Part shown: positions 10,760 to 21,875 of the stretch, in pieces
Position numbering within the stretch: position 1 is the stretch's first letter
Layout of the letters: each line of letters begins with the position of its first letter
Assembly: GCA_024516035.1 (NCBI GenBank)
Contig: CM044959.1
Location: 32,488,118 to 32,552,117 of the forward strand
From: Bactericera cockerelli
Taxonomy: Eukaryota > Arthropoda > Insecta > Hemiptera > Triozidae
Direction of reading: 5' to 3'
DNA length: 64,000 nucleotides
Program-made: the position numbers and the translations under genes
The notes under the pieces: model-generated
Told to the model about the DNA's origin: nothing
Database searches by the model: none
Seen by the model: the letters and a program-made list of their open reading frames with translations, nothing else

Positions 10760-12600
10760 TTTTAAAGATTCAAAGCTATATTAATTAAGTTTCTTTTTCC
10801 CATTGATATTTTAATGAACGCTATTTTTTAGTATGAATGTTGCAAAATAAATTTGTCATGCAACCTTGCAATGCAACCTTACATTGATCAGGAAGGAGAG
10901 GTAGAAACAAGGTCAAAATAAAATCAAAGAAAAGACAATATTAAAGAACGGTAGCGGTGACAGAGTCGAATAAATTTACATCCATTATAAACGCTTGGAA
11001 TATTTCAATGAGGAGAGAACCCGAGAGTAAAAATTGTGGGGAAGATAGATAATAATGTATTAGAGAACACGGAAATCATCGCCATTTTTCTCCAGAACGG
11101 GAGGAAAATAATTCATATTTATGAAACCAGGACAAAGAGTGGTTGGTGGAAAAAATGGTGTCGAGCACTCGTCATGTGGAAATACAAATCTGAAATGGTG
11201 TCAATGTTACAGCGATTCTTTTGTCGTTAGCCAATGAGTCAACTATTACAAAATGTACAAAACATAACACGCGAAGTACATATTGATTAGCACAAAATGT
11301 TTTTATCATTATTTTGTTCAGTATTCAAAAATGAAATAGTGTTCTGGTTCTGGCATAAATCACTCTCATAACAGCTTGACTTGACGCTAAAAAGAAGGAA
11401 AACTCACTCAACATGTGCGTGTGTTTTTTCACTGAAACTCTCACCATACACTATACATGGGTGCCTTGCAATTTTCACATGAATTCAGGTACATCAATGT
11501 TAAAGATATAGTATAAAAAACATTCTGCAGCAATAAAACAAGTTGTAGAACACAAAATTAGGGAATACGGCTTACTAACGGACTCATGACAGTCAAAGTT
11601 GGTTTAAACCGAGAAATAATTTGATAGAAAATATAATCTTAATGCTTCATGCGTTAAAATATAAACTATGTGCTTCAAGAAGGTGGTCCTGTTACCACCT
11701 AATAAGAAAATCATAAAAAATACATAAGCCTTGAATCTGTTATTTTTTTCTTGACCGAAAATAAAATCAAGCCGCTATAGAAAAACCAAAAAAACTGCAG
11801 AAATTTTACCATCAAATTACGTAAGCATAAAGTTTTTCAAGTGTTCGTTGCTTTATAGCTAATTTTATAGATTTTTCTATTCGTTTTTTATATGGCTCCT
11901 TCTGCATTCACAAGGGAAAAATGTGTTTGACATCCGAGGGATATAATGAAAAAGGGGAAGCTCAGCCCCAAGTTATTTTAAAGTTATCTCTGTCAACAGA
12001 CTTAATTAAATTAAATAACATAGAAGAGCACTGTGATGAAAAAAGTCTATTCATCCTCTAATCGAGCCTTTTGAATGAATTTGATTATGTCGGCAGATAT
12101 CGTATCGGACAATCTAGCAAACGCTTTTGTTGACTGGTTGACTCCATCTCAACTTTTTATATTTCAAAATGAAGCATGAAGCTGAGGCTTAACCCTCAGC
12201 GGGCGTCATTTCAGTATGTCAATGCTATGGCTAACCCTTGGCCTGATGCTGTCAGATTTTTTAGGTCTCGCCTGCGGCAAACATTTCTGACCAAATATTT
12301 TTGATCTCGGATCGTCTTACTTTTTCTTTTTTTCTTCTCTAGCAATTTCGGTATAAATTTTTTCATGACCAATTTTTTCTAAATTGCAAGAACATAAATT
12401 TTCAAATTCAGTTCTCGGAAGAATTTCTTTTTGTTTCAAAAGTTCAAAACATACATCTGGCTTTGTAATTATTATTATTATACATTTAGGTTAATTTTCT
12501 ATCTCATTTATTCTGCTTGGAAGACCAATTTCTTTTTCAAAATGTAAATTATCTCTCTCTCTCTTCCTTTTTCTATCCTCTCAGTTTGCTCACTGCTGTA
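10760..12600. other. Unassigned stretch
   Basis: No gene or clear element was recognised. A small hairpin AGGTGGT..ACCACCT lies near 11682-11701. TTAACCCTCAGCGGGC near 12190 resembles a piggyBac-type end, but no partner end was found. Confidence 0.45.
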
Positions 12601-12601
12601 G

Positions 12602-12834
12602 CTTTTTAATATACCTGGTTTCATTGAAATACTCTTGATTAAAAAAAAAAAAAAAAAATTGGGGAAAATTGAGACACAAAATTCAGAAAGAACATAAAAA
12701 ATTGTTGGAATTTTCTATTGTTTATTTATTTTGTTATCACTAGCTGGGTAGTGCCGAGGCCTATGTGGCGCCAAATAGAGACATGGCTGCCAGGAATGGT
12801 CAGAAAAATTAGAAGCTGTAACTAGAGCATGTTT
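12602..12834. repeat. Dispersed 230-bp repeat, copy 1
   Basis: From CTTTTTAATATACCTGGTTT to GAGCATGTTT this sequence recurs at 14712-14945 with about 95% identity. Its middle holds ACTAGCTGGGTAGTGCC, whose reverse complement ends ACCCAGCTAGT, as a Helitron 3' end might. The long A run (12642-12660) differs in length between the copies. Confidence 0.8.
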
Positions 12835-14711
12835 CCCTATCTTGAAATATCTCTTGTGCCTAATATTAATATACCTACATAGGCTAGAAAAAACTTGGCT
12901 ACAATTTATCATGATAGTTCCTGATGGTTTTTATAGAAATTTCTAGACTCGTTGACAACGAGTCCACTATGTTCAATTCAGACTTGTCTTCCGATCTTCA
13001 GAAAGTCTTCCGATCAGGATGAAGCTAGAGAAATAAATAAATAAACTGCGCTTCACTAAAAATGCTTAATGAACCTCTTTGTTCCATGTATATGCAGGTA
13101 TCTTCGCTTTTGTATCCCAAGACCCTTCAGCTTAGGAAAGCTCGACTTCTACCTTCAAAGCTACAGTCCCTACCTACATATATTATCTGAAAACTTTTCC
13201 AAGATCTTCTTCGGTGAAAATGAAGTTCTACCTTACCTCTGGGTGTTCCGCGGAACTTTTGTTTGACTTGCATACAGCTCCTGCATGTTTCTCTCTGGCT
13301 CTGCCTTTGAATAAACTTTCTTATCAGATAATGTGTCTGAGCTTTACGTTTTGGGAATTAAGCTCCTATGTACGAGTATACACATGTTTTATATTGTAAA
13401 TGATGGCTTTGATCAACATTTGTCCGTCTTTGATAATATTTGGTACGAATAAAGTTTATGGGTCAAGGTAGGTTGGGATTGAAAATGAGCAAAATCTTTA
13501 ATATTATATCTTAAATGTATTTTGTAATACAATCTGTCGGTATTCTTTTGCAGCAGGTGTACTTTCTATTGATATTTTTTGTACTCTAGACAATGTCTTG
13601 GTAAGTGTTCTTCTTAATCAAACTTATTTTATATTCTTTATTTTAAAAGATGAACGTTCAATATTTCATTCTACAAATTGCTATAGGTCTATACTCTATA
13701 GTATTTATGGACATAACTTCTAAACTCCTACTTTCTGGAATCACACCCTGCCCTGTAGCTTTCAATGTCTAGCCAGAAAAACATTTTTTTATAAATATTT
13801 AGCAGATCTTCTGAACCCTTTTAAGTTTAATAAAAAAGATGAGTACCATAGAGAATATCAGAAGATATCTGGATAACGTTGTTTTGAAATATAAAGGAAA
13901 GCTTGCGATGTCTTGTGTACTCTCAAGATTAACATAAAAGTCTAAATCTTATTTCTTTTGCTCTTAGAGTGTTTACTTAATACAAGTATCTACAACCCCA
14001 CATAAATGAGAAAGCTCGAAGTTTTCTGTGGAAATAGTTAAAGTTGCTTGAGAAAGAAAAGCTCTCACCTATGTGCATGCATTTCAATAATAAATGCAAT
14101 TTTCATTATGCTCTACTCTCAGTTACTGTAAACCATTATTTCCGTTTCCTTTGTAGCACTACATGTTCCTACAATATAGTTATTATCACTGGAATTCACT
14201 TTAATTGATTAAAAGAGATGTTTTCCGAGAGTAAGCATTAGTATATTCAGATGAAATTGAACAGTATTAATAAAATTGTAACTAGCAAAAGTTGGTTACC
14301 GTATTGTATTACATACTCAGGGGCACAATTAGCGGAAGGCAAGCTGTTTTCCCTTAAACTCCATGAATTTCCATGCGCCTCAAAAATGATTTAACTTCTA
14401 CTGTGGATGAAATTTTCAGGTGATTTTTTATTCGAATAAAAGAAAGCAGTATAAATCCTCTAATTAAAAACCAACACGTTAAAAATCTCCTACTTCATAA
14501 ACAAAGGTTATAGTATGTATGGTGCCCTGAATCAGAGCCTCTAGAAAAGAAAAGTTTTCCATGGACATGAAAGGGAGCAAAAGTCCCCTACGAGAGCATC
14601 GCATGAAAATGTTATTTATCAGGCCTTTACGAGTATGTGATAAAATAGAATATAGAAGTAAAACAGAATAAACAACATTTATGAACATAAAAATATCACA
14701 AAAGCTTCAAA
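12835..14711. other. Unassigned stretch
   Basis: No gene recognised. A small perfect hairpin, GACTCGTT gac AACGAGTC, lies at about 12944-12963. Open frames are short and lack domains. Confidence 0.45.
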
Positions 14712-14945
14712 CTTTTTAATATACCTGGTTTCATTGAAATACTCTTGATTAAAAAAAATATTTGGGGAAAATTGAGACACAAAATTCAGAAAGAACATAA
14801 AAATTTGTTGGAATTTTCTATTGTTTATTTATTTTGTTATCACTAGCTGGGTAGTGCTGAGGCCTATGTGGCGCCAAATAGAGATTTGGCTGCAAGGAAT
14901 GGTCAGAAAAATTAGAAGCTGTAAGCTGAGCAACTGAGCATGTTT
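14712..14945. repeat. Dispersed 230-bp repeat, copy 2
   Basis: Direct-orientation copy of 12602-12834, about 2.1 kb downstream. The A run is shorter, and there is an extra GCTGAGCAACTGA-like stutter near the right end. Both copies share the internal ACTAGCTGGGT motif, so any Helitron end there predates the duplication. Confidence 0.8.
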
Positions 14946-15434
14946 ATTGTTTAACCAAGTGATCAGAATAGTCTCATGTTAAAATTAATCTTATGTGGAC
15001 TGAGAAGGCATAGGGAGAGTACGTGAGGTTGCAGGAGATAGGGGTAATAGAGACAGACAAGGGGAGATGATTAGGAATGGAGAAAAGAGGGTGAGAAAGA
15101 AAAAAATACTTCGTTTTCGACTGATTGAATACCTGCTTTCGAAGAATCTTCTCAAATTTCACTTTTCATGGTACTTTATTTGACGATATTGTACTAGAAG
15201 TTTAGGAGGTGTTCTTTATTGTTCCTCTCATTTCCCTCAGGAACATTTGAAATGGAGATGGGCCGAGGATATCCTTTTGACCTCCCTATTGGAGCTTCCA
15301 ATTTTCTATCAAATAATTTTCTCTTGATGTCCCCTCTTTTATTTTGTTCTATTGGTGTTTCTACAACTTCATCTGTTGAGACACTAGGCTGTAATGGCTG
15401 ACGATTGATCGCTTTTAAAATCTGCTCAATGTTC
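14946..15434. other. Unassigned stretch
   Basis: No gene or repeat was recognised in this interval. Confidence 0.4.
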
Positions 15435-15615
15435 AGCCCCTGTAATATTCGAAAACTTAAACAATTGCTTTATCCAATAGTGGTCCAATTTTGAATGGTC
15501 CACAATATAACAAAACAATCGTTCGAATCGAAAATTACTACACACATAGTTCGAATCGAAAATTAAATTTGTAGGTAGGTATTACAATTTTTACATTTCG
15601 AATATTACAGGGGCT
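15435..15615. mobile_element. 181-bp MITE with 20-bp perfect terminal inverted repeats
   Basis: AGCCCCTGTAATATTCGAAA (15435-15454) is the exact reverse complement of 15596-15615. The interior carries GTTCGAATCGAAAATTA twice. No coding capacity. The superfamily is not assigned because I see no clear target-site duplication. Confidence 0.8.
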
Positions 15616-16384
15616 CATTATTACAACATTCTTGTCATAAATACAGTGAAAGTTTTTTGTTTGCCATGGATATGAGTGTTTCTTGCAGTGTTATGTTGTT
15701 GTGATGAGATCAGCTGGTGCGAGATATCGAATATCTCGTAAACAAGGTCGATATAACGAATGCATTTGACACGAGTTTTTCTTTTCCTCATTCCCTAAGA
15801 TGAGTAAGATGCCCTAGATTTATACAAGCATACTTCATGGAATTCTATCTTACTTACTATTATTTATTGATATTTTTATTTTGAATGGCATATCTTGTCA
15901 TGTTGAAGTATAAGGTTATTCATATAAAATAATATCTGTATGTTTATTTTATATGAAACCTGAGAGCCTGATAGATTGCTATGATTTCAAATTGCGAATT
16001 CAAAGACGAATATAGTTTTTTTTTTTTCTATGTTTGCCTTCATAATGAGAAATGTTATAGAAAATCAAGGTTTTTTGGAAAGAAAGACGATACAATCTTA
16101 CTTTCATGATATCAATACCATAATCTCGTCTAAAAGATAGAGAGGTTTGTAACTTTGTATTAAGAAACAGCTTTCCTGTATTGATTACAGAAAAATAAAA
16201 TTACAATAATGGAAATTGCCAGATTTTTTCATTGAAACAATTTAATTTTCCCTGATTTATTCACCTGAGATGACGCTTGCTATTGAATTACAGCTACAGC
16301 ATGTTATTGAATTTCAACCCCAGGTTCTATCAAATGTCGCGGGGGACAGTTTTTGATATTAATTTATCGAGATGTTTCATTTTA
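15616..16384. other. Unassigned AT-rich stretch
   Basis: Nothing recognised beyond a short T run near 16016-16028. Confidence 0.4.
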
Positions 16385-16475
16385 CAATGCTTATTATTAT
16401 TTTTATTATTAATAATAATATCGCCTTATTTATATTGCTCGACTAGGACTAATAGGTCCCATTCTAGCCGTAAGT
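16385..16475 (-). mobile_element. 3' fragment of a tRNA-derived SINE (family S3)
   Basis: AATAATAATATCGCCTTATT and the following ACTAGGACTA..GGTCCCATTCTAGCCG match the tail region of the SINE at 51338-51552 in the same orientation. The tRNA-like head is missing. Confidence 0.6.
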
Positions 16476-16516
16476 GTTTTGAAAACTCATCACTTAAGTA
16501 TCTACTATTAATTAGT

Positions 16517-16729
16517 AGTCACCGCAGAGTGAGTTAGGAAATTGGAATTGCAAGCATGGTGACCTGGGTTCGATCATCAGCGGGGCAGGAATTTTTTTGA
16601 TCTGTACTTGGATGTTCGGGGTTCACTCATACCTCGTGAGGAAAAATGAGTAGTTACTTGTATGAGTAATGACTCACAAAAATTGTGAAGAGGCCTTGTG
16701 CTTCACCACAAATAGTCATACATACTTAG
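16517..16729 (+). mobile_element. tRNA-derived SINE (family S1) with 11-bp target-site duplication
   Basis: TATTAATTAGT flanks the element exactly at 16506-16516 and 16730-16740. The head has an A-box-like GCAGAGTGAGTTAGG and a B box GGGTTCGATCATC, the two parts of a tRNA-type polymerase III promoter. The body has ACTCATACCTCGTGAGG and a shorter 3' part than the copy at 22651. The same family occurs inside the R1 repeats. Confidence 0.85.
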
Positions 16730-16740
16730 TATTAATTAGT

Positions 16741-17429
16741 GAATTGAAAGACTTGAACATGTCATTCGGTTGTAAAATATGGCTGTCTAATTTTAGCCTC
16801 GCTATTAGTTAATTTTTGTTTTATTTTCTTCCTTTTGTCTTCGTATTCTTACGTCACTAAAAGGAAGTTTGAAAATAATTTTAATTGACATATCTTTCTA
16901 TGCCTCTGCCTTTTCTGTTTCTTCGCGTAGATACTTTCATTGATTTTCTATTTCCTGCTTTTTGTCTGCTCTATCTATTACTCGTAGCTTCCAGTGCATT
17001 TCTCTGCCTCTCTTCTCCTACTTTTTGTCTCATTCCATTATTGTTTGATTCTAGTAATAGCCTTATTGTTACTAGTCTATGAGTTTTCAGCTTGTTCTAT
17101 CTTTTGAAAGGGGCAATGAAAACTTACTTGATTTTCTCTTTTCCATCGAAAATTGAATATTTATTTCGTACTCATTTTTTTTAAGAATGGAGGAGCCTTC
17201 GCTCGTATCAGCAATGAAACTGTGTTCCTTTAGCAAATGATTATTAAGTATTTTCTTTGAATAGGTACCTATTTGCAATTTTTCATGTAACAATAGCTTA
17301 TTATAATTTGATATTAGGTACATACAATAAATGTACTTTTTTTAGCATATTAACGGAGTTAACCCATGTTTATCTAGTTAGTACGTACATACATAACTAT
17401 GTAGGTTGATTATACAAGAACTATTATCA
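16741..17429. other. Unassigned stretch
   Basis: Pyrimidine-rich on the plus strand from about 16890 to 17050. No gene recognised. Confidence 0.4.
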
Positions 17430-17655
17430 ATAATAACACTCTTCAATGAAAGGTAATCACCGGGCAAGATTAATGCTCACAGCATTTTCTACCACCTAAG
17501 TACATAACCCTTAGAGCCTTATTATTATGTGGTCACAAACTCAAATTAATGAGGAAGAATCATGCAATGGGTAGGATTCGAACTAACGGATCCCTACACT
17601 ACCTGGATTACTAGACAAGCGCGTTAACGACTTAACTACCAGTGCACGGTAACTA
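17430..17655 (-). mobile_element. tRNA-derived SINE (family S2), fullest copy
   Basis: The minus strand reads CCGTGCACTGGTAGTTAAG (A-box region), then GTTAGTTCGAATCCTACCC (B box). The body contains GAGTTTGTGACCACATAATA, AGGTGGTAGAAAATGC and TTACCTTTCATTGAAG. It serves here as the reference for recognising split and partial S2 copies at 18570, 19715 and 21035-23020. Confidence 0.75.
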
Positions 17656-18569
17656 TTACTATTGTAACTGATTGTTTTAGAATGTTCAAAGTTTGTCTCC
17701 GTCGTTGGAGTCATCAGTCTATATTATTCCAAACCCCTCATAGCAATGTAAATAAAGAAGAAGTTCCAGCATCCATATCAATCATGCTTACTTATCAAGC
17801 AATGGGTCCCGCTCAGAGTTCATTCTCTTTTCCTCACGATCAACTTCACCCCACGGACCAATTTTCTATTCACTTTACTTTCAGGTCAACTATCCGTCTT
17901 TTTCCTTTTCCTTCTTACAATATAAGTTTCGTCTATAATAATACCTCTCTATCTCTCGTTCGTTATATTTTCAATTTATCTCATTTTCAAGTTCAATACT
18001 GACAATTGTGTCGAGTCAATCAATAGCTTCAATTTACTTCGAGTTCAGAAAGCAGATGACTGCATTGACTTGCTGATCCCCTCATTATGTCCCCCACGCT
18101 ATCTCCCGTAGCCAGCTCACCAGCTCATTGCTATTCCGCTGCACTTTTCACACAATAAACCCGCTACATGACTCGCTTGAGGTCCTGGTAAATCATCGGG
18201 ACCCCTATCTCTCCCGGTCTATTTACTCAGGTAGTTACGTGGTACGACGGTCTGCTCCCTGTGGCCCTGCAGTAAGAATGCAACTGCGGCACAATGACTG
18301 AATGGAGTGAATGGTCCGAAATACCATTACTCCAATGTGTATGAGTTACTCCACTTTTTATAACAGTAGCTTCGAAAAATGGTTATTGCATAGGATGGAA
18401 GTTATTACTATCATTATTATAATATCGGTTTTGTTATAACATACAACGTACTAAATTGCATCGTTTCACTTTATTTGTTTAAATGAATATTCATTTAAAG
18501 GTCTGTAACACTCAGAGTCCTTGTCCCTTACTATATTTTACCTTTAAAATTGAAGCTATTATTGAACCA
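17656..18569. other. Unassigned stretch
   Basis: The open frame at 17682-18002 has no recognisable domain. No RNA gene or repeat was recognised. Confidence 0.4.
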
Positions 18570-18650
18570 TCAATAATTCAATGAGAATGAAGTCAACCAT
18601 AGGGCAAGGTTAAGCTTGGCATCCTCTACCTGATGCTAAACACCTACTTG
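18570..18650 (-). mobile_element. Decayed S2 SINE body fragment
   Basis: On the minus strand, AGGTAGAGGATGCCAAGCTT followed by AACCTTGCCCTATGGTTGAC aligns loosely with the S2 body (GGTGGTAGAAAATGCTG..GCATTAATCTTGCCC). Old and diverged. Confidence 0.4.
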
Positions 18651-18734
18651 CTACATTTGCTACAATCATATTTCTGATCATCGAAACTATGCATTGGGGT
18701 AAACACAATGCATAGTTCAGGTGCACGTTAAATA

Positions 18735-18976
18735 CAGTTGTTCTCATTGTGTCACTGAAGTTTAGCAATGCCCAGAGAGGGCGTGAGGCTATGAATTGGA
18801 TAGGTAACCATTTAAATTCAAACCCTCGTGATGCTGGCTATTCCTTGCTCCACTCAGGCTAGATCAGGTTATTTGAGTCGCTGGTTTGTGAGTTTCCAGC
18901 GAATGGAGGTCGGACGGTAAAACCCCCGTCGTGATATTTATGACCAATGACCATGCAGTTGAAAGAGATGTAAAAA
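18735..18976 (+). mobile_element. 5S rRNA-derived SINE, copy 2
   Basis: Diverged 5S-like part (TTGTTCTC, CACTGAAGTTTAGCAATG, GGATAGGTAACCATT, CTCGTGATGCTGGC), then the family tail (CTCCACTCAGGCTAG, GTTTGTGAGTTTCCAGCGAA, AAAACCCCCGTCGTGATA, GACCATGCAGTTGAAAG). Plus orientation. The head start is eroded. Confidence 0.7.
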
Positions 18977-19714
18977 AATGAAGGCCCTAACCTCTCGACC
19001 ACAAGTTCAGAGACCTAAGCTCTCCATATCATATTGTTAATCCACAAGTTATGTCATACAAAATCTTTTTTTTTTTTTTTAGTCAAAGTCCAGACTATTC
19101 TATCCATGAATATCAATAACATTAAAAATAACTTTCGTCCGTTCTGTGTAGCTTGTTTACGCCATTATTTTTAACGTTTCAAATATCCACAAAGGAAAAA
19201 CTTGAACGAAAAATTAGACTTTCAACATTCTTCAGAAAATTTGTAATAACGCGAGTGTAAGAGGGTCATAAAAACTCCTTGAAATATGCGGTGGATGTTT
19301 TTCCCTTCTTTCTTTTTTCGCTCTTAACATAAATAATGAATTTGGTAGGAATAGGAAGTGTCTCCTCGGGTTGCTACACACGCAAACTTTGTTCTAAGGA
19401 AAGTTTTTGTCCTGAGAAGACGCAACTTTTTTGTGTGTGTTAAAGAGGTCTCGAAGGACTTATTAAACGTACATGGATGTACTTTTTCACACGCTTATTT
19501 TAAGTTTTCTACTTGCCCACAATACCCAATGTTTTTACCTCTGTGAATTCCTCTTTGTCACATTCACATGAAACACGTGGGTTTCGACATCTTTTTGTAC
19601 CTAGCCGTATACTTCAAAGTGTAATGGATAGAAAGCTTATTATTATTTTCTTGTCCACAACAAAATCCAACAGAGATGACATTCCTAATAAGCTGAATGT
19701 GGTTAAAGTGGTAG

Positions 19715-19870
19715 CCACTTACCGTGCATTGGTAGTCAAGTGGTTAAGGTGCTAGTCTGGTAATAATAATTTCGTGTCCGTGAGATAGGTATTGATACCT
19801 AAATCACGGTGGTGAGAGGATTATATGGACGCCTAGATCCAATGTCTAGGCTCCTTTCATGTCCATTGAT
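19715..19870 (+). mobile_element. S2-type tRNA-like SINE head, partial
   Basis: TTACCGTGCATTGGTAGTCA followed by AGTGGTTAAGGTGCTAGTCT matches the S2 head at 17655 (minus). The expected B box is degraded (GTGTCCGTGAGATAGG). It runs into a 5S-SINE tail. Confidence 0.5.
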
Positions 19871-19878
19871 TCTATTCG

Positions 19879-19995
19879 GTTTTAACGTCCTGACTTGAGG
19901 TAGACAGGACGGGGTTTTTACCCTCTATTCGCTGGGAATCGTACCTGCTACCCACATTAACCTCACCCAGCCTGGGTAGGGCCGGAATTGCCAGC
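19879..19995 (-). mobile_element. 5S-SINE tail fragment, copy 3
   Basis: The minus strand reads GCTGGCAATTCCGGCCC, CCCAGGCTGGGTGAGG, TTAATGTGGGTAGCAGG, CCCAGCGAATAGAGGG and AACCCCGTCCTG. Only the part after the 5S domain is present. It stops at GCTGGC, where the GGGTCC element begins. Confidence 0.65.
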
Positions 19996-20906
19996 GGCTG
20001 AGTATGAATTGGGTCCGAGAATAATTTTGAAAAAAGGGTCACGTATGAACTGGGTCCCATAATTTGGGACCCAATTGATACGTTGGGTCCCCCAACGTAT
20101 TAATTGGGTCCATTGGCGTATGAATTCGGTCCCTAGATAGAATTCACAAAATGGATATTTTTTGATTAATTTATTTATTTATTTTTTAAATTGAACACAG
20201 ACAAAATATAAGTAGGTACATAATAATGACATTTCAAACTTTGGGAAGGAATTTGTAGGAAACTCTTTTTACAAATTGGAATCGATCAATTTGTTTTTCT
20301 TCTAGTTTACTCATTTCCTGCTTGACAAATTTCTCTTTCACATTAATACGATTTATTTCTTTATTTTATAAAAACTGCTTTGATGTTGTTGTTGTTGTTG
20401 TAGCCAGCTTGGCTACAGCTGGAGGGGTGAGTGATGGTCTCCAGCCAACTTTATTTCAAAGTTGGCTCGTCCTGAACCACATATTTCTATGTGCGATCAA
20501 CCATCATGAGGACTTGGACTTTTCTCTACAAGCCATTAAACCCTTAGGAAACTGCAAGCTAGCCTGGCTTGTAAGGGTTGGCTAGTCTGTTCTCTGTTTA
20601 TAGTCCTCTAGCGAGACACTGGTCTTCTCCCTGTTTAACGTCCCCCGGCCAGACATAACTGCTTTGATGAATGACACTGATGAACTAAAAGTCAAGCTTA
20701 TCTACCTATGTACTATGTACCAATGTACCATGTATTATTATTACACCTACAAGGAAAATTAATAAATACTATTCAGCTAAATTCAAGGGACCGAATTAAC
20801 CTATGAATAGAAAAAAAATATAAGGGACCCAATTCATACATGACCTTTTTTCCTGTGGGACCCAATACACCTATGAAATAGAATTTGGGACCCAATCCAC
20901 CTTTTC
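19996..20906. mobile_element. 910-bp element with arms made of repeated GAATTGGGTCC units
   Basis: The left arm (about 19998-20140) carries five spaced copies of GTATGAATTGGGTCC or its palindromic partner (GGGACCCAATTGATACG). The right arm (about 20785-20903) carries four copies in the opposite orientation (GGGACCCAATTCATAC). TTGCCAGC stands on both sides (19988-19995 and 20907-20914) and could be an 8-bp target duplication. The interior holds GTAGCCAGCttGGCTAC and a hairpin AGCCAACTTT..AAAGTTGGCT. No transposase is visible. Confidence 0.55.
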
Positions 20907-21034
20907 CCTTGCCAGCCTCACATGTTCGGAGGGAACAGAATTTTCTGTGCGAAAAGTCTGCTCCAACCGGGAATCGAACTCAGGATCTCTGGAATGCAGG
21001 CAGTAGTCACAACCGTTACGCCACGGAGGCTGGC
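20907..21034 (-). mobile_element. tRNA-derived SINE with 9-bp inverted ends
   Basis: The minus strand starts GCCAGCCTCCGTGGCGTAAC and shows a B box GAGTTCGATTCCC. It ends GTGAGGCTGGC, so GCCAGCCTC and GAGGCTGGC are inverted terminal copies. The head resembles a tRNA, but the acceptor stem cannot form. Confidence 0.6.
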
Positions 21035-21089
21035 AATTGGGGTACCTTAGGGATCTGTTGGTTCGAATCCCACCCAATGCATGAATTTT

Positions 21090-21802
21090 ACTTCCGAGAA
21101 ATTTCTAATATTAGAAATCGGAAGTATTGTGTTCGTTTTTTTAAAAAAAATATTTTTTTGCTCGGATTTCAATTATTTTCATATTTCTGGACGTTTCATA
21201 ACCTCCTGAGCAAATTTGGTTTTGTGTCCGTCTGTCGGTCCGTCGGTCTGTCGGTCTGTTAAAACGATTCCTTGTAACGCGCAAATCTCGGAAACTACTC
21301 GACCGATTTTGATGAAATTTTGCACACATCTAGGAGACATTCTGTAGATGGTCCCATTTTCAATTCATCGAATTCGTACTAGAGGTTCTTGGTGAAAGAG
21401 ACCATGCGCCTGACCACTAACTTTTTACATAAACGCTTATATCTCGTGAACGGTACACCCGATTTTGATGAAATTTTGTATGGATATGCATATTATTATT
21501 TTACATAGGCTTTTTATATTTATTTTCAAATTAATAATGATTTGACTCTGATATTTAAGAAAATCCGAAATTTTGGACAAAGAAGTCAAAAAATAAGGAT
21601 CACGACTTGCCGATACAGAATTTTTTGTAGAATCTAGAATGTATAAAAAACAATATTCTACCATATAAAACAAATTTGAAGAAAATCGGTTGAGCCGTTT
21701 TAGAGATACAATTAATTTTCTAAAAAAATCTCAAATTTGGCACGTGTTTACAATGTGAAGCAATCACGAGGAAGTATTGTGTCCATAATTGGCAGTGTTT
21801 TT
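21090..21802. repeat. 0.7-kb repeat RA, copy A
   Basis: Starts with the hairpin ACTTCCGA..ATTAGAAATCGGAAGT and ends GGAAGTATTGTGTCC, ATAATTGGCAGTG plus a T run. It contains a GTCTGTCGGTC stutter and three degenerate copies of an ATCTCG..AAC..CCGATTTT..TGAAATTTTG sentence (about 21285, 21440 and, inverted, 21671). The identical 62-codon open frame it shares with copy B is not treated as a gene. Confidence 0.85.
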
Positions 21803-21875
21803 TATATTTATTTGACTGGCATCTCATTGATGCTTGCCAGGCGGCGACACAGTAATATTTTCAAACATTTTTATT

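Noticed and set aside
12185..12215. A second piggyBac-like end (TTAACCCTCAGCGGGC)
   Set aside because: No inverted partner with TTAA was found nearby.
12980..13015. Residual sequencing adapter (TCTTCCGATCT occurs near 12984)
   Set aside because: Only 11 bp match, the motif GTCTTCCGATC is locally repeated, and no further adapter sequence adjoins it.
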